A DNA stretch of 64,000 nt from assembly GCA_011523795.1 (NCBI GenBank), contig WTFY01000010.1:371479-435478 (forward strand), in the 5' to 3' direction. Shown here one piece after another: positions 8,935-16,684 of this stretch. Source of the stretch: Gammaproteobacteria bacterium (lineage in GTDB: Bacteria > Pseudomonadota > Gammaproteobacteria > UBA4575). The notes beneath the pieces are model-generated. The model searched no databases and had not been told where the DNA came from. It saw nothing but the letters and a program-made list of their open reading frames with translations. The translations under genes were made by a program, and so were the position numbers. Each line of letters starts with the position of its first letter. Position 1 is the stretch's first letter.

Positions 8935-10110
8935 CTACAGCCGCGCGCGCATGTCGCGCATCGTGAACCGGTCCGCTTCATAGTCTGCCTCTTTCCCCAG
9001 CACCATGACCTGGAAACGTTCGCCCAGGGCCGAGCCCAGGGTCAGTTGCTTGAGCCTTGCCGTCTCTGCCGCGCACGCGGCCGGGTCTTTGCCGGAGGGC
9101 CGCCAGTCGAGCAGGCCGTTGGCCAGCATGAAGTTGCGCAGGGAGCCAAAGGAGAGTACCTGTATCGCCTGCCTGCCCGCTGCCCGCGCCAGCGATGAGA
9201 AATCGACGTCCACCGTGATGTCTTGCAATCCCGGAAAGTCAAAAGGGTTGCTGGACACCTGGTGCTTGAGGTAGCTGCGCAAGGTTCCCATGCTGCGCTG
9301 GGGGTGGTAGTACTCGCTGCACGGGTAGCCGTAATCGATCAGAAACATGACGCATTGTCGGCAACATCCGGACCAGTTCGCAAGTACGTTTTCCAGGACA
9401 AGGCAGATTTCGCTGCAATACGGTCCGGCGAGCGGCTCAGGCAAACTTGCCATGAGGGATTCCAGCGCCGTGTCCAGTTCGCTGCACGGGGCTTGCAGGC
9501 ACCAGTCCAGCTTGCCGTCCCCGGTTGTGGTCACGCACCTCTCCTGCAGCTGGCAGGGGTCGACAGCAAAACATTTCACGGGCAGTGCATCCAGCACTTC
9601 GTTGGCGATCACGATGGCGCAGTCCAGTTCTGCAGGCATTTCCGGCAGCCATTCTACAACCGGAATGATCTCGGGAGCCTGGCTTTCGAACCGCATGCGC
9701 TGTGCAGACCTCATGGTTTCGCTGGTCTCGTGAATGCAGTACTTGCGTGGAAGCTGCTCCCAGGCGAGCAGGTACCGGATCATGTCCAGAGCGAGCTGCC
9801 CGGTTCCTGCACCGATTTCCAGGATACTGTGTCCGGGGTTGTCCCGGATGAGTCCTGCACAGGCATGAGCCAGGCAATATGCCAGGTGGTCGGACGTCTC
9901 CGGTACCGTGACAAAATCACCCTCCTTTCCGATCACCGCGTGATCGCCGTGGTAATAGCCCACTGCCGGGTCATGGAGTGCCAGCTGCATGTACCGGTCA
10001 AATCCCATACTGCCGCCATGGCGGAGAATTTCCTGCCGGATGCGTTCGGAGCACGATGCCGTGCGCTGCAGCTGGTCTGCAGTCGGATTGTAGAAAGGCG
10101 GACGGGGCAT
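8935..10110 (-). CDS. SAM-dependent methyltransferase, MidA/NDUFAF7 family
   Basis: This 391-residue protein belongs to the family of mitochondrial NDUFAF7, a protein arginine methyltransferase needed for complex I assembly. Seen: the N-terminal substrate region with MGFDRYMQLALHDPAVGYY, the glycine-rich SAM site ILEIGAGTGQLALDM and the conserved ANEVLDALPVK. The bacterial target is not established. It is probably in one transcript with uppP and is divergent from the pteridine reductase gene 60 bases away. Confidence 0.87.
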   Translation of the reverse strand: MPRPPFYNPTADQLQRTASCSERIRQEILRHGGSMGFDRYMQLALHDPAVGYYHGDHAVIGKEGDFVTVPETSDHLAYCLAHACAGLIRDNPGHSILEIGAGTGQLALDMIRYLLAWEQLPRKYCIHETSETMRSAQRMRFESQAPEIIPVVEWLPEMPAELDCAIVIANEVLDALPVKCFAVDPCQLQERCVTTTGDGKLDWCLQAPCSELDTALESLMASLPEPLAGPYCSEICLVLENVLANWSGCCRQCVMFLIDYGYPCSEYYHPQRSMGTLRSYLKHQVSSNPFDFPGLQDITVDVDFSSLARAAGRQAIQVLSFGSLRNFMLANGLLDWRPSGKDPAACAAETARLKQLTLGSALGERFQVMVLGKEADYEADRFTMRDMRARL

Positions 10111-10170
10111 TCAGTCTGTCGTTATGAAGTGTTAGAGTCTGGAAAATCGAAAGTTGTCGCAAGTGTCGAT

Positions 10171-10908
10171 ATGGAAAACTCCAAGGTGGTCATGATAACA
10201 GGTGGTGCAAGGCGAATCGGCGCGGAGCTTGTCCGGCATCTGCATCGACACGAAATGCGTGTCATCCTGCATTACCGCAACTCAGAGAGTGATGCCCGCA
10301 GTCTGGCTGATGAACTGAATGCAAGGCGCAGCAATTCGGTCAGGCTGCTTCAGGGAGACCTGACGGAGTATGCCAAGATCCCGGCCCTGATGGGACGGGC
10401 CTTCAGTTTCTTTGAGCGTCTGGATGCCCTCGTCAACAACGCATCGACCTTTTTCCCTACGGCTATCGAGAATATCAACGAGGCTGCATGGGAAAGGCTC
10501 GTAGGAACCAATCTCAAGGCCCCGCTCTACCTGATACAGGCTGCGGTGCCCTACCTGGAATCCACGAGGGGTTGCGTGGTCAATATCGTTGATATCCATG
10601 CCGGCCGGCCGCTCAAGGGGTACCCGTTATACTCCATATCCAAGGCGGGGCTTGCAATGCTGACCCGGTCCATGGCGCGGGAGCTCGCACCCGGGATTCG
10701 TGTAAACGGCATTGCACCCGGCGCAATCATGTGGCCGGAAGCCGAGCATTACGAAGCCATGCACGAGGAGATCATCTCGCGTACGGCCCTGAAGCGGGAA
10801 GGCAGCCCGTGCGACATTGCCGATGCAGCCCTGTTCTTGATTCGTCACGCGAATTACGTGACCGGGCAAGTCATCGCGGTGGACGGGGGACGCACACTGA
10901 GCAATTGA
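10171..10908 (+). CDS. folM: Pteridine reductase / FolM-like short-chain dehydrogenase
   Basis: An NADPH-dependent SDR that reduces dihydrobiopterin- or dihydrofolate-type pteridines. The TGGARRIG cofactor loop with its Arg-Arg pair is typical of pteridine reductases rather than general SDRs; other signatures are the LVNNASTFFPT segment, the YSISKAGLAML catalytic Tyr-x3-Lys and the C-terminal GQVIAVDGG. The same frame stays open far upstream, but that part is antisense to the methyltransferase gene; ATG 10171, just before the Rossmann strand, gives the family length of 245 residues. It is divergent from the methyltransferase gene and convergent with fpr. Confidence 0.88.
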   Translation: MENSKVVMITGGARRIGAELVRHLHRHEMRVILHYRNSESDARSLADELNARRSNSVRLLQGDLTEYAKIPALMGRAFSFFERLDALVNNASTFFPTAIENINEAAWERLVGTNLKAPLYLIQAAVPYLESTRGCVVNIVDIHAGRPLKGYPLYSISKAGLAMLTRSMARELAPGIRVNGIAPGAIMWPEAEHYEAMHEEIISRTALKREGSPCDIADAALFLIRHANYVTGQVIAVDGGRTLSN

Positions 10909-10917
10909 GGTGTCGTC

Positions 10918-11661
10918 TTACCAGTAGCTTTCCGTAGTGATCTGACCCGGGCTTCTGCGAAGGTTTTTCTTGAGCCCCTTCTCCTTCAGCGCGCTGCGGG
11001 TATCGGCCACCATATCCGGATTTCCGCAAAGCATGGCTTGCGAACAGGCCGGGTCAAGTTCAATACCTGTCTTTTCCTCCAGCCTGCCGCTCAGGATGGC
11101 TGCGGGAATCCGGCCTGGCATGGCGAAGCCGGCGGGTTCGCGGCTTACGAAAGGGATCATCTGGAATCTTTCGGGATGACGGTTTTCGAAGGTCCGGATC
11201 GTATCCCGGTAGCTCAACTCCCGGGCGTGGCGCACCGCATGGACCAGTACGATATTTTCAAACCGGCTCCACACTTCCCCGGATTTCAGAATGGACAGGA
11301 AAGGTCCCAGGGCGGTGCCTGTGGCAAACATCCAGATGTCCCGTCCGTCGGGAACCTCGTTCAGCGTGAAAAACCCGTTCACCCGCCTGTCGATCCAGAC
11401 CGGGTCGGATTCACGCAGCTCGTACAGGCGGGGAGACAGGGGTCCGTCCTGAACCGTGATGGAATAAAACTCGTGGGTGCTTTCATGGGGGGCGTTTACA
11501 AAGGAATAGGGCCGTCCCACGATCTGGTCACCTATGTTCAGGCCAAGACGCCCGTACTGTCCGGCAATGAACGGGTCGATGTCTGCCTCGATGGACAGTG
11601 AGTACAGCATCTCTGTCCAGTGTCTGTTCCTGACGACTTTGCCCTCGATCCAGTTGCTCAT
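10918..11661 (-). CDS. fpr: Ferredoxin-NADP reductase
   Basis: A bacterial Fpr-type flavoprotein that moves electrons between NADP(H) and ferredoxin or flavodoxin. The FAD-binding RPYSFVNAP (RxYS motif) and the NADP-binding FATGTALGPFLSIL are clear, and the chain ends in Tyr-Trp, typical of bacterial Fpr proteins. The start is placed at ATG 11661 (MSNWIEG...), giving 247 residues; an upstream ATG at 11706 would add 15 non-conserved residues. It lies 62 bases downstream of the Rieske ferredoxin gene on the same strand, which may be its electron partner. Confidence 0.92.
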   Translation of the reverse strand: MSNWIEGKVVRNRHWTEMLYSLSIEADIDPFIAGQYGRLGLNIGDQIVGRPYSFVNAPHESTHEFYSITVQDGPLSPRLYELRESDPVWIDRRVNGFFTLNEVPDGRDIWMFATGTALGPFLSILKSGEVWSRFENIVLVHAVRHARELSYRDTIRTFENRHPERFQMIPFVSREPAGFAMPGRIPAAILSGRLEEKTGIELDPACSQAMLCGNPDMVADTRSALKEKGLKKNLRRSPGQITTESYW

Positions 11662-11723
11662 TGGGTATTGCAGGTGTAGCCTGAATTCATACTGAAATAG
11701 GGGCAAGATTCGCAGAAATCAAC

Positions 11724-12059
11724 TCAAGTGTCCTGGAAATCGCCCGGACAAACCTCGATCCGGCCGTCCCTGATTCGAACCGGATAGCAGCGCAGGGCTT
11801 CCGTGGCAGGTTCTTCCATGGGTTGTCCGGTGACCACGCTGAAACGGCTTCCGTGCAGGGTACAACTGACCAGTTCCCCCTTCAGGCAACCGAGTGCGAG
11901 AGAGGAATCTTCATGTGTGCACATATCATCAACGGCATATACTTTGCCGTCTACATTGGCAAGTAGAATATCCCCATGGGCCATCTTCACTTTCAGGGTA
12001 TTTCCAGGCGGCAGCTGGTCCTGCGAGGCGACGTCAAAAAATCTTTCCTGTGCGTCCAT
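11724..12059 (-). CDS. Rieske [2Fe-2S] ferredoxin (NirD/BphF-like)
   Basis: A free-standing Rieske protein of 111 residues. Ligands are visible in CTHEDSSL (Cys-x-His) and CTLHGSRF (Cys-x2-His), with the usual spacing between them. Such proteins act as small electron carriers for oxygenases or as nitrite reductase small subunits; no oxygenase or nitrite reductase is adjacent, so the role is unknown. The following fpr gene could reduce it. Confidence 0.88.
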   Translation of the reverse strand: MDAQERFFDVASQDQLPPGNTLKVKMAHGDILLANVDGKVYAVDDMCTHEDSSLALGCLKGELVSCTLHGSRFSVVTGQPMEEPATEALRCYPVRIRDGRIEVCPGDFQDT

Positions 12060-12114
12060 GGGTTTCGGAACCGGGAATAACGGTTAGACCGTACAAGTAC
12101 ATTCGGGGCCAATC

Positions 12115-12354
12115 ATGCCTTACTTTATCTATAAAATCACATCCGGGTCTTCAGGTGCCATCAAGGCGCTTGAATGCATTGACAGGTACGACGGGTTCAA
12201 ACAGGCCAAGAAGTTCATCCGTGAGCTGCGCGAACAGACCGTCCATGACAGCAGGACCGTGATCAAGATGATTTTTGCTGACGACGAACTGGAAGCTGAA
12301 CAGAGACTGCGTGAGCCGCGCCAGGCGCCCATACTCAGGGAATGGGAGAAGTAA
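12115..12354 (+). CDS. Small conserved hypothetical protein
   Basis: A 79-residue soluble protein starting MPYFIYKI, with a charged, probably helical centre rich in Lys, Arg and Glu and a C terminus ending in REWEK. There is no signal peptide, membrane segment or metal motif. The start is divergent from the Rieske gene 55 bases away. The product looks like a real small protein because of its balanced composition and intact reading frame, but I assign no function. Confidence 0.65.
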   Translation: MPYFIYKITSGSSGAIKALECIDRYDGFKQAKKFIRELREQTVHDSRTVIKMIFADDELEAEQRLREPRQAPILREWEK

Positions 12355-12400
12355 CCTGCCGTGACCCGTTCCCGTCCGGCAATCAGGGTTTCACCCGCCA

Positions 12401-12877
12401 ATGCACATTCGAGACATGGATGAGCACCAGTATAAAACCACATACCATTTCGTCAATCCGAACCGGTGCGTGTTTGAAAAAGCACTGAACTCACGGGTCT
12501 GCAACTGCAGCCGGGCCAAACGTTTCAATCTTGCTGACCGCGAGGGCGTTGCATGCACTTCCTTGCCCAGGCTGGAGCGCTGCAGCGTTCTGCTTGGCAA
12601 GCTCCGTGAGAACGCGAGGTTTGCATTGCAACGCCTGAAGGTCAGCCAGACCCTGGGGCACGGCGATGAGATCAAGATCCAGAATGGAAGCATGCTGGGG
12701 CTGCAGGCGCTCGTCGAGGAAAGCCAGGACACCACGGTCCGGGACATCGATTCACTTGTCATCCAGGCGGAACGCAGGTTCGACGGCATCGACGGCTTCC
12801 CGTATTCACGACTCATGCAGGGGGTCATCGCCTATCGGTCTCGCAATCGTCGCAAGAAATCCAGGACCGGCAAGTAG
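12401..12877 (+). CDS. Conserved hypothetical protein with four spaced cysteines (paralogue of 55578-55985)
   Basis: An unrecognised protein of 158 residues, or 153 if ATG 12416 is used. Features shared with the product of 55578-55985 are a Cys-x-Phe near the N terminus, a Cys-rich CNCSRAKR region, a later Ala-Cys, the string RCSVLL, a KIQNGSMLGLQ segment and the C-terminal FDGIDGFPYS followed by a basic tail. The cysteine spacing suggests a metal or redox site, but this is inference. It is followed after six bases by the uracil-DNA glycosylase-like gene and probably cotranscribed with it. Confidence 0.72.
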   Translation: MHIRDMDEHQYKTTYHFVNPNRCVFEKALNSRVCNCSRAKRFNLADREGVACTSLPRLERCSVLLGKLRENARFALQRLKVSQTLGHGDEIKIQNGSMLGLQALVEESQDTTVRDIDSLVIQAERRFDGIDGFPYSRLMQGVIAYRSRNRRKKSRTGK

Positions 12878-12883
12878 AGATCA

Positions 12884-13486
12884 ATGCAAACGGTTACCAG
12901 GCTGGACCGCTTGTTGGCCGAGGCACGGGCTTGCCGTGTATGTGAGCACGAGTTGCCGCTCGGGGCCAATCCGGTCTTGCGTGCAGGGCATGGTGCCAGG
13001 ATACTGATCGTGGGCCAGGCTCCGGGAATCAGGGTGCACAGGACCGGCGTTCCCTGGAATGATCCGAGTGGCAAACGCCTGCGCGAATGGATGGATCTTG
13101 AAGATTGCGTGTTCTATGACGAGCGACGGGTTGCAATCATCCCGATGGGGTTCTGCTACCCGGGCAAGGGTCCCTCGGGCGACCTGCCGCCACGAAAGGA
13201 ATGCGCACCACTGTGGCACAAGAGACTGTTGGACATGCTTCCAGAAGTCCAGCTTGTACTGCTTGTCGGGCAGTATGCCCAGAAGTACTACCTGGCAAAT
13301 CCCGGCACCACGCTTGCAGATACGGTGCGACGGTGGAAACAGTATGGCCCGAGGTATTTCCCGCTCCCACACCCTTCACCGAGAAACATCGGCTGGCTGA
13401 AAAAAAACAGCTGGTTCGAATCCGAAACCGTACCCCAGTTGCGCCAGAGAATTCATGCGGTATTGCACGGGCACCCGTTCAGCTAG
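12884..13486 (+). CDS. Uracil-DNA glycosylase family protein
   Basis: A 200-residue member of the UDG superfamily. Motif A is ILIVGQAPGIR, in which Gly-Gln-Ala-Pro-Gly replaces the more common GEAPG, and motif B is LPHPSPRN. An N-terminal CRVC pair and a later Cys resemble the iron-sulfur ligands of family 4 enzymes, but a complete four-cysteine set is not obvious. Many proteins of this subgroup are annotated only by domain, and whether it excises uracil is untested. It directly follows the cysteine-containing hypothetical gene. Confidence 0.82.
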   Translation: MQTVTRLDRLLAEARACRVCEHELPLGANPVLRAGHGARILIVGQAPGIRVHRTGVPWNDPSGKRLREWMDLEDCVFYDERRVAIIPMGFCYPGKGPSGDLPPRKECAPLWHKRLLDMLPEVQLVLLVGQYAQKYYLANPGTTLADTVRRWKQYGPRYFPLPHPSPRNIGWLKKNSWFESETVPQLRQRIHAVLHGHPFS

Positions 13487-13664
13487 GCCGGGATGAGACC
13501 CGGGAATCCCGGGCAGCGTACGGGCCTGCCCCGGTACGGCATTTGTCAAGGCAATTGATGGTCAGGTTCCTGGAATATTTCAGGGACAGGGCCTGCTGCA
13601 CAGGAACGCGGATGCGGCCATTTAAAAAAGCAATAGGTACTCCAGATTATCTCGCAACTATCTA

Positions 13665-13701
13665 TATAGGAATATTAACATATACTAATATATATCCTAT
13701 A
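13665..13701. promoter_or_regulatory. Inverted repeat overlapping a promoter (candidate operator)
   Basis: TATAGGA at 13665-13671 is mirrored by TCCTATA at 13695-13701, with the arms extended by ATATTA (13672-13677) and TAATAT (13686-13691). It lies in a markedly AT-rich stretch of an otherwise GC-rich region and covers the -35 and spacer of the promoter ahead of the 37-residue membrane peptide gene, as expected of a repressor site. The symmetry is seen; the regulatory role is inferred. Confidence 0.5.
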
Positions 13702-13703
13702 CT
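13675..13703 (+). promoter_or_regulatory. Sigma-70-like promoter for the small membrane peptide
   Basis: TTAACA (13675-13680) and TATACT (13698-13703) are exactly 17 bases apart, each one base off consensus. Transcription would start near 13710, followed by a GAGGA ribosome site at 13728-13732 and the ATG at 13740. Confidence 0.5.
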
Positions 13704-13739
13704 GCCCTCAACAAATTTAACCAGTTCGAGGACAGTAAC

Positions 13740-13853
13740 ATGGATAGAATCTTCTCAAAAATTAACGATCTGAACACCGTACTCTGGGTGGAGACGGCAG
13801 TGTTTATTGCAGCTGCAGGCCTCATCTTCGGCCTTGTTGTGGGGGTTTTGTAG
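13740..13853 (+). CDS. 37-residue single-pass membrane peptide
   Basis: An intact short frame begins MDRIFSKINDLNTVLW and ends with a stretch of about 18 apolar residues (Ala, Ile, Leu, Val, Gly, Phe), predicting a soluble N terminus of about 16 residues and one membrane span reaching the C terminus. It has a good GAGGA ribosome site seven bases ahead of the ATG and a near-consensus promoter overlapped by an inverted repeat. No family is recognised; a regulatory membrane peptide or a type I toxin-like peptide are possibilities, without direct support for either. It sits alone between the glycosylase-like gene and the AlkB fusion. Confidence 0.6.
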   Translation: MDRIFSKINDLNTVLWVETAVFIAAAGLIFGLVVGVL

Positions 13854-14132
13854 CCGGTAACGATCCGGGTTCAGTATCCCGGGCATCACTTCATGCATCG
13901 GTTTTGGCCGGCCGGGTCACGACCGGTGCATGCCTGGATTCATGCGTATTGGCTGCATGTGACCTGCACCATCCCAACACCTTCTGAAGGTACACGGCAG
14001 TCCCTGCCGAACGGCTGCCCGTATCGTTGACCACGTACTCGGAGCTGCCCGGAGCAAGACAGCTTGACAAGGCAGTCCAGTTGCTGACAATAAGCTTATC
14101 AGGGTGTAAATCTGAATAGGCTGGAGGTCGCG
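13854..14132. other. Intergenic region ahead of the AlkB fusion
   Basis: No gene was recognised in this stretch. Its right end contains a candidate promoter (14064-14091) and a GGAGG ribosome site just before ATG 14133. Confidence 0.5.
14064..14091 (+). promoter_or_regulatory. Candidate sigma-70 promoter for the AlkB fusion and downstream genes
   Basis: A perfect TTGACA (14064-14069) is followed after 16 bases by GACAAT (14086-14091), a four-of-six -10 match. It lies about 40 bases upstream of ATG 14133. Confidence 0.45.
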
Positions 14133-16577
14133 ATGGCGGAGTATATGGCAGAACCGGGCGGCCTGGATCCCGGTATATCTGGAAGAGGTATGGTCGAGCC
14201 GTCGGTTCTGAATGCTCTCCCGCACTTTTTGTCCCTTACAGTTTTTCCACTTTTAATCTGTGCCGTGGTATACGGTGGCTGGTGGATCATCGGGCCGTTT
14301 GTCTACTTCGGGCTCGCAAACTGGTTTGACTCGCTGTTTGGCATGGAAAAGCGAAACATGGACCCGGGCAATACGCTCGAAAGCCAGTTATTCCTGTACA
14401 AGCTGGCTGTCTGGATGTGGGCTGTGATGTGGCCCGCCACACTCGTGCTCTCGCTTTGGCTGATGCTTGTCGCTGACCATTTGGCCGTTTGGGAATCTGC
14501 ACTGATCACCATCACCTTGTTTTTTACAGCCCAGTCAATCTTCATCGTTGGACATGAGCTTGTGCACAGGACCTCGTGGCTGGAAAGACGGTTTGGTGAA
14601 TTCCTCTTGGCGTCGTCTTCCTATCCGCATTACGCTACTGAACATATTTATGTCCATCATTCTCTGGCCTGCACGCCTGCTGATCCCGGGTCTGCGAGAA
14701 AGGGCCAGAGTTTCTGGCAGTACTTTCCCAGGGATTTGAGGCGAAGTCTGATCGAGTCCTGGCGTTTTGAGCGCGACCGGCTTGCACGACGGCACTTGCC
14801 TGTGTGGCACTATACGAATCCTTTCTGGCGCTACTCCCTGGAAACCGCTGCGTGGTATGCGCTGGTGTACTGGATGGGAGGGATATGGATAGCGCTGGTC
14901 TTCGCCGTATTGTGTTTCTTCCTTGTCCTGTCGATGAAAATCATCAACTATGTCCAGCACTATGGGCTGGAGCGCATCCGCCTTCCCGGCGGCCGGTATG
15001 AGCCGGTTCTGGTGCGGCACTCCTGGAGTGCTGCCAGCCGGTTCACCAACTGGCTCTATTACAATATGCAACGCCATTCGGACCATCACACCGAGGCCAC
15101 CCGGTACTACCCGCTGTTGCAGTATCACGGTGGGGACGAGTCGCCACAGTTACCGGAAGGTTACTCCGCGATGGCTAATTACGCGATGGTCCCTCGTGTC
15201 TGGTTCCGAAAGATGGATCCGCTGGTTGATCGCTGGCGTGCACACTTTTATCCACAGATTGAGGACTGGAGCGCCTATGACAGCGCTGCATATGCTGCCT
15301 GCCCGGACGAGTTCGAAGCCATTTCGGAGATCTATGATGCCGCACCACGCATGGCCGAATGGATAAACCGGGCTCCGGAACTGCTTGAGAGCCTGCGGGA
15401 CAGGGAGTTCACCGCTCTTGACCTCCCGGATGGCTTCGCCCCGGATCCGGAATTCGAAATGGTTGCACGGCGAGGGCTGGCGCGTGTGTACTGGACCCGC
15501 GAGTTTGATGTTTCTGAAATGAAGGAGCAACTTGCCGCGATACCGGCCCAGGGCGTAAAGGAAGTGGTAGAGACTGCAAGAAACTGGCTCAACGACAAGG
15601 TCTTTCAGATCAGCATGCACATGATCCGCGGTAATCTGCAGCCGACCGAGGCAGGGAAAGTCCTGTCCAACCTTGCCGAGGCCTCGGTCTGCATCCTGCT
15701 GTCGGCGGTTGAGGTGGAATTTGCCAACCGGCGTCGCCGACGCGGCGAAGGTGCCGTCACAGCTGTACTTCTGGGTGAAAGTGCCAGCGGAGAGGCAGCA
15801 CCCGGTACAAGGCTCGATGTCATGTTCGCGTACGAGGGCGGCCCTGTAGAATATTATCAAGCCCTGTGCAGACGGTTCCTTGAAGAACTGCGTACATTTT
15901 CGCATGAAAACCTGCTTTTTCAGCCACTTCCACGTGGCGGGAAGGGAAGGGGTGTCTGGTCCGTGGCCGAATTTGCCGAACATTACCGGGGAGACACGGT
16001 GAACGGTCTGCCGGACCTCATTCAGTCACGGTGTGTCTTTGAATCCGGAAATCCCGGAATTTGGACCCGGCTGGACACGGTGCGACACGAAGTCCTGTCC
16101 TCTGGTGCTTCCCGCATCGCACAGGCAGATGCGTTGCGTGAAGCTCTGGGAGCCGGTACGGCCGAACCGGGCCTGCAGTCGATCGAAGAAATGCGTGGTG
16201 GCCTTCGGGAGCTCGTGCATGCAGCCAGGCTGGTACAACTGGCCCATGCCGGTGAGGCTCCTGAAATTCTGGTTCCTGATACGGCTTCCGCATTCCGGAC
16301 TGCAGGCAGTCTCGGGCTGATTGCCGGGGATGCCTCCAGGCGGCTGGCCGATGCAGCAGAGATGTGGTTGAACCTGCATGGCATTTCGCGACTGGTGGTC
16401 AAGGATGGCTTTGCCATCGAGAAGGCAACACCGAAAGTCCAAGCCGTCATTGCCCGTTCCTGCGGGATGAAGGATTTCAGTGCGCTGACCGATGCAATAC
16501 ATGAAACGGCGGACCGTACCGCTGCAGACATCGATGCGCTGGACAGCACAGTCCTGAAATCAACCCAGATATCCTGA
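14133..16577 (+). CDS. AlkB-type membrane hydroxylase fused to a degenerate GlnE-like adenylyltransferase domain
   Basis: An 814-residue fusion. Residues about 25-370 form an integral membrane diiron hydroxylase of the alkane 1-monooxygenase family, with all histidine boxes: HELVH (141), EHIYVHH (170-176), the NYVQHYGL HYG motif (272-279) and MQRHSDHH (312-319). Residues about 425-790 resemble the adenylyltransferase half of GlnE: the LARVYWTREF entry, a degraded catalytic segment TRLDVMFAYE where active enzymes have SDLDLIF, and MRGGLRELVHAARLVQLAH matching the GG-I-DIEF helix region. The first catalytic Asp is replaced by Arg and the second acidic motif is also lost, so catalysis is unlikely. 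ATG 14133 has a good GGAGG. The fusion is 107 bases ahead of the cyclodehydratase gene on the same strand. Confidence 0.85.
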   Translation: MAEYMAEPGGLDPGISGRGMVEPSVLNALPHFLSLTVFPLLICAVVYGGWWIIGPFVYFGLANWFDSLFGMEKRNMDPGNTLESQLFLYKLAVWMWAVMWPATLVLSLWLMLVADHLAVWESALITITLFFTAQSIFIVGHELVHRTSWLERRFGEFLLASSSYPHYATEHIYVHHSLACTPADPGSARKGQSFWQYFPRDLRRSLIESWRFERDRLARRHLPVWHYTNPFWRYSLETAAWYALVYWMGGIWIALVFAVLCFFLVLSMKIINYVQHYGLERIRLPGGRYEPVLVRHSWSAASRFTNWLYYNMQRHSDHHTEATRYYPLLQYHGGDESPQLPEGYSAMANYAMVPRVWFRKMDPLVDRWRAHFYPQIEDWSAYDSAAYAACPDEFEAISEIYDAAPRMAEWINRAPELLESLRDREFTALDLPDGFAPDPEFEMVARRGLARVYWTREFDVSEMKEQLAAIPAQGVKEVVETARNWLNDKVFQISMHMIRGNLQPTEAGKVLSNLAEASVCILLSAVEVEFANRRRRRGEGAVTAVLLGESASGEAAPGTRLDVMFAYEGGPVEYYQALCRRFLEELRTFSHENLLFQPLPRGGKGRGVWSVAEFAEHYRGDTVNGLPDLIQSRCVFESGNPGIWTRLDTVRHEVLSSGASRIAQADALREALGAGTAEPGLQSIEEMRGGLRELVHAARLVQLAHAGEAPEILVPDTASAFRTAGSLGLIAGDASRRLADAAEMWLNLHGISRLVVKDGFAIEKATPKVQAVIARSCGMKDFSALTDAIHETADRTAADIDALDSTVLKSTQIS

Positions 16578-16684
16578 GCTTGCACACAGTACGGGCAGGC
16601 AGGTTACAAGAGCCCATGATTGAATGGTGCCGACTGGCATGATCGGTCTGGCAGGCACTCCCCCGGAGTCGGAGAATTTCTAGC

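Noticed and set aside
9223..10170. Open frame on the plus strand joined in frame to the pteridine reductase (would give a 561-residue protein)
   Set aside because: It is exactly antisense to the well-supported MidA-type methyltransferase gene, has no domain of its own, and the reductase has a proper start at 10171.
13499..13513. CCCGGGAATCCCGGG palindrome after the glycosylase-like gene
   Set aside because: Symmetric but without a T tract, and similar GC palindromes are common in GC-rich intergenic DNA; not enough for a terminator call.
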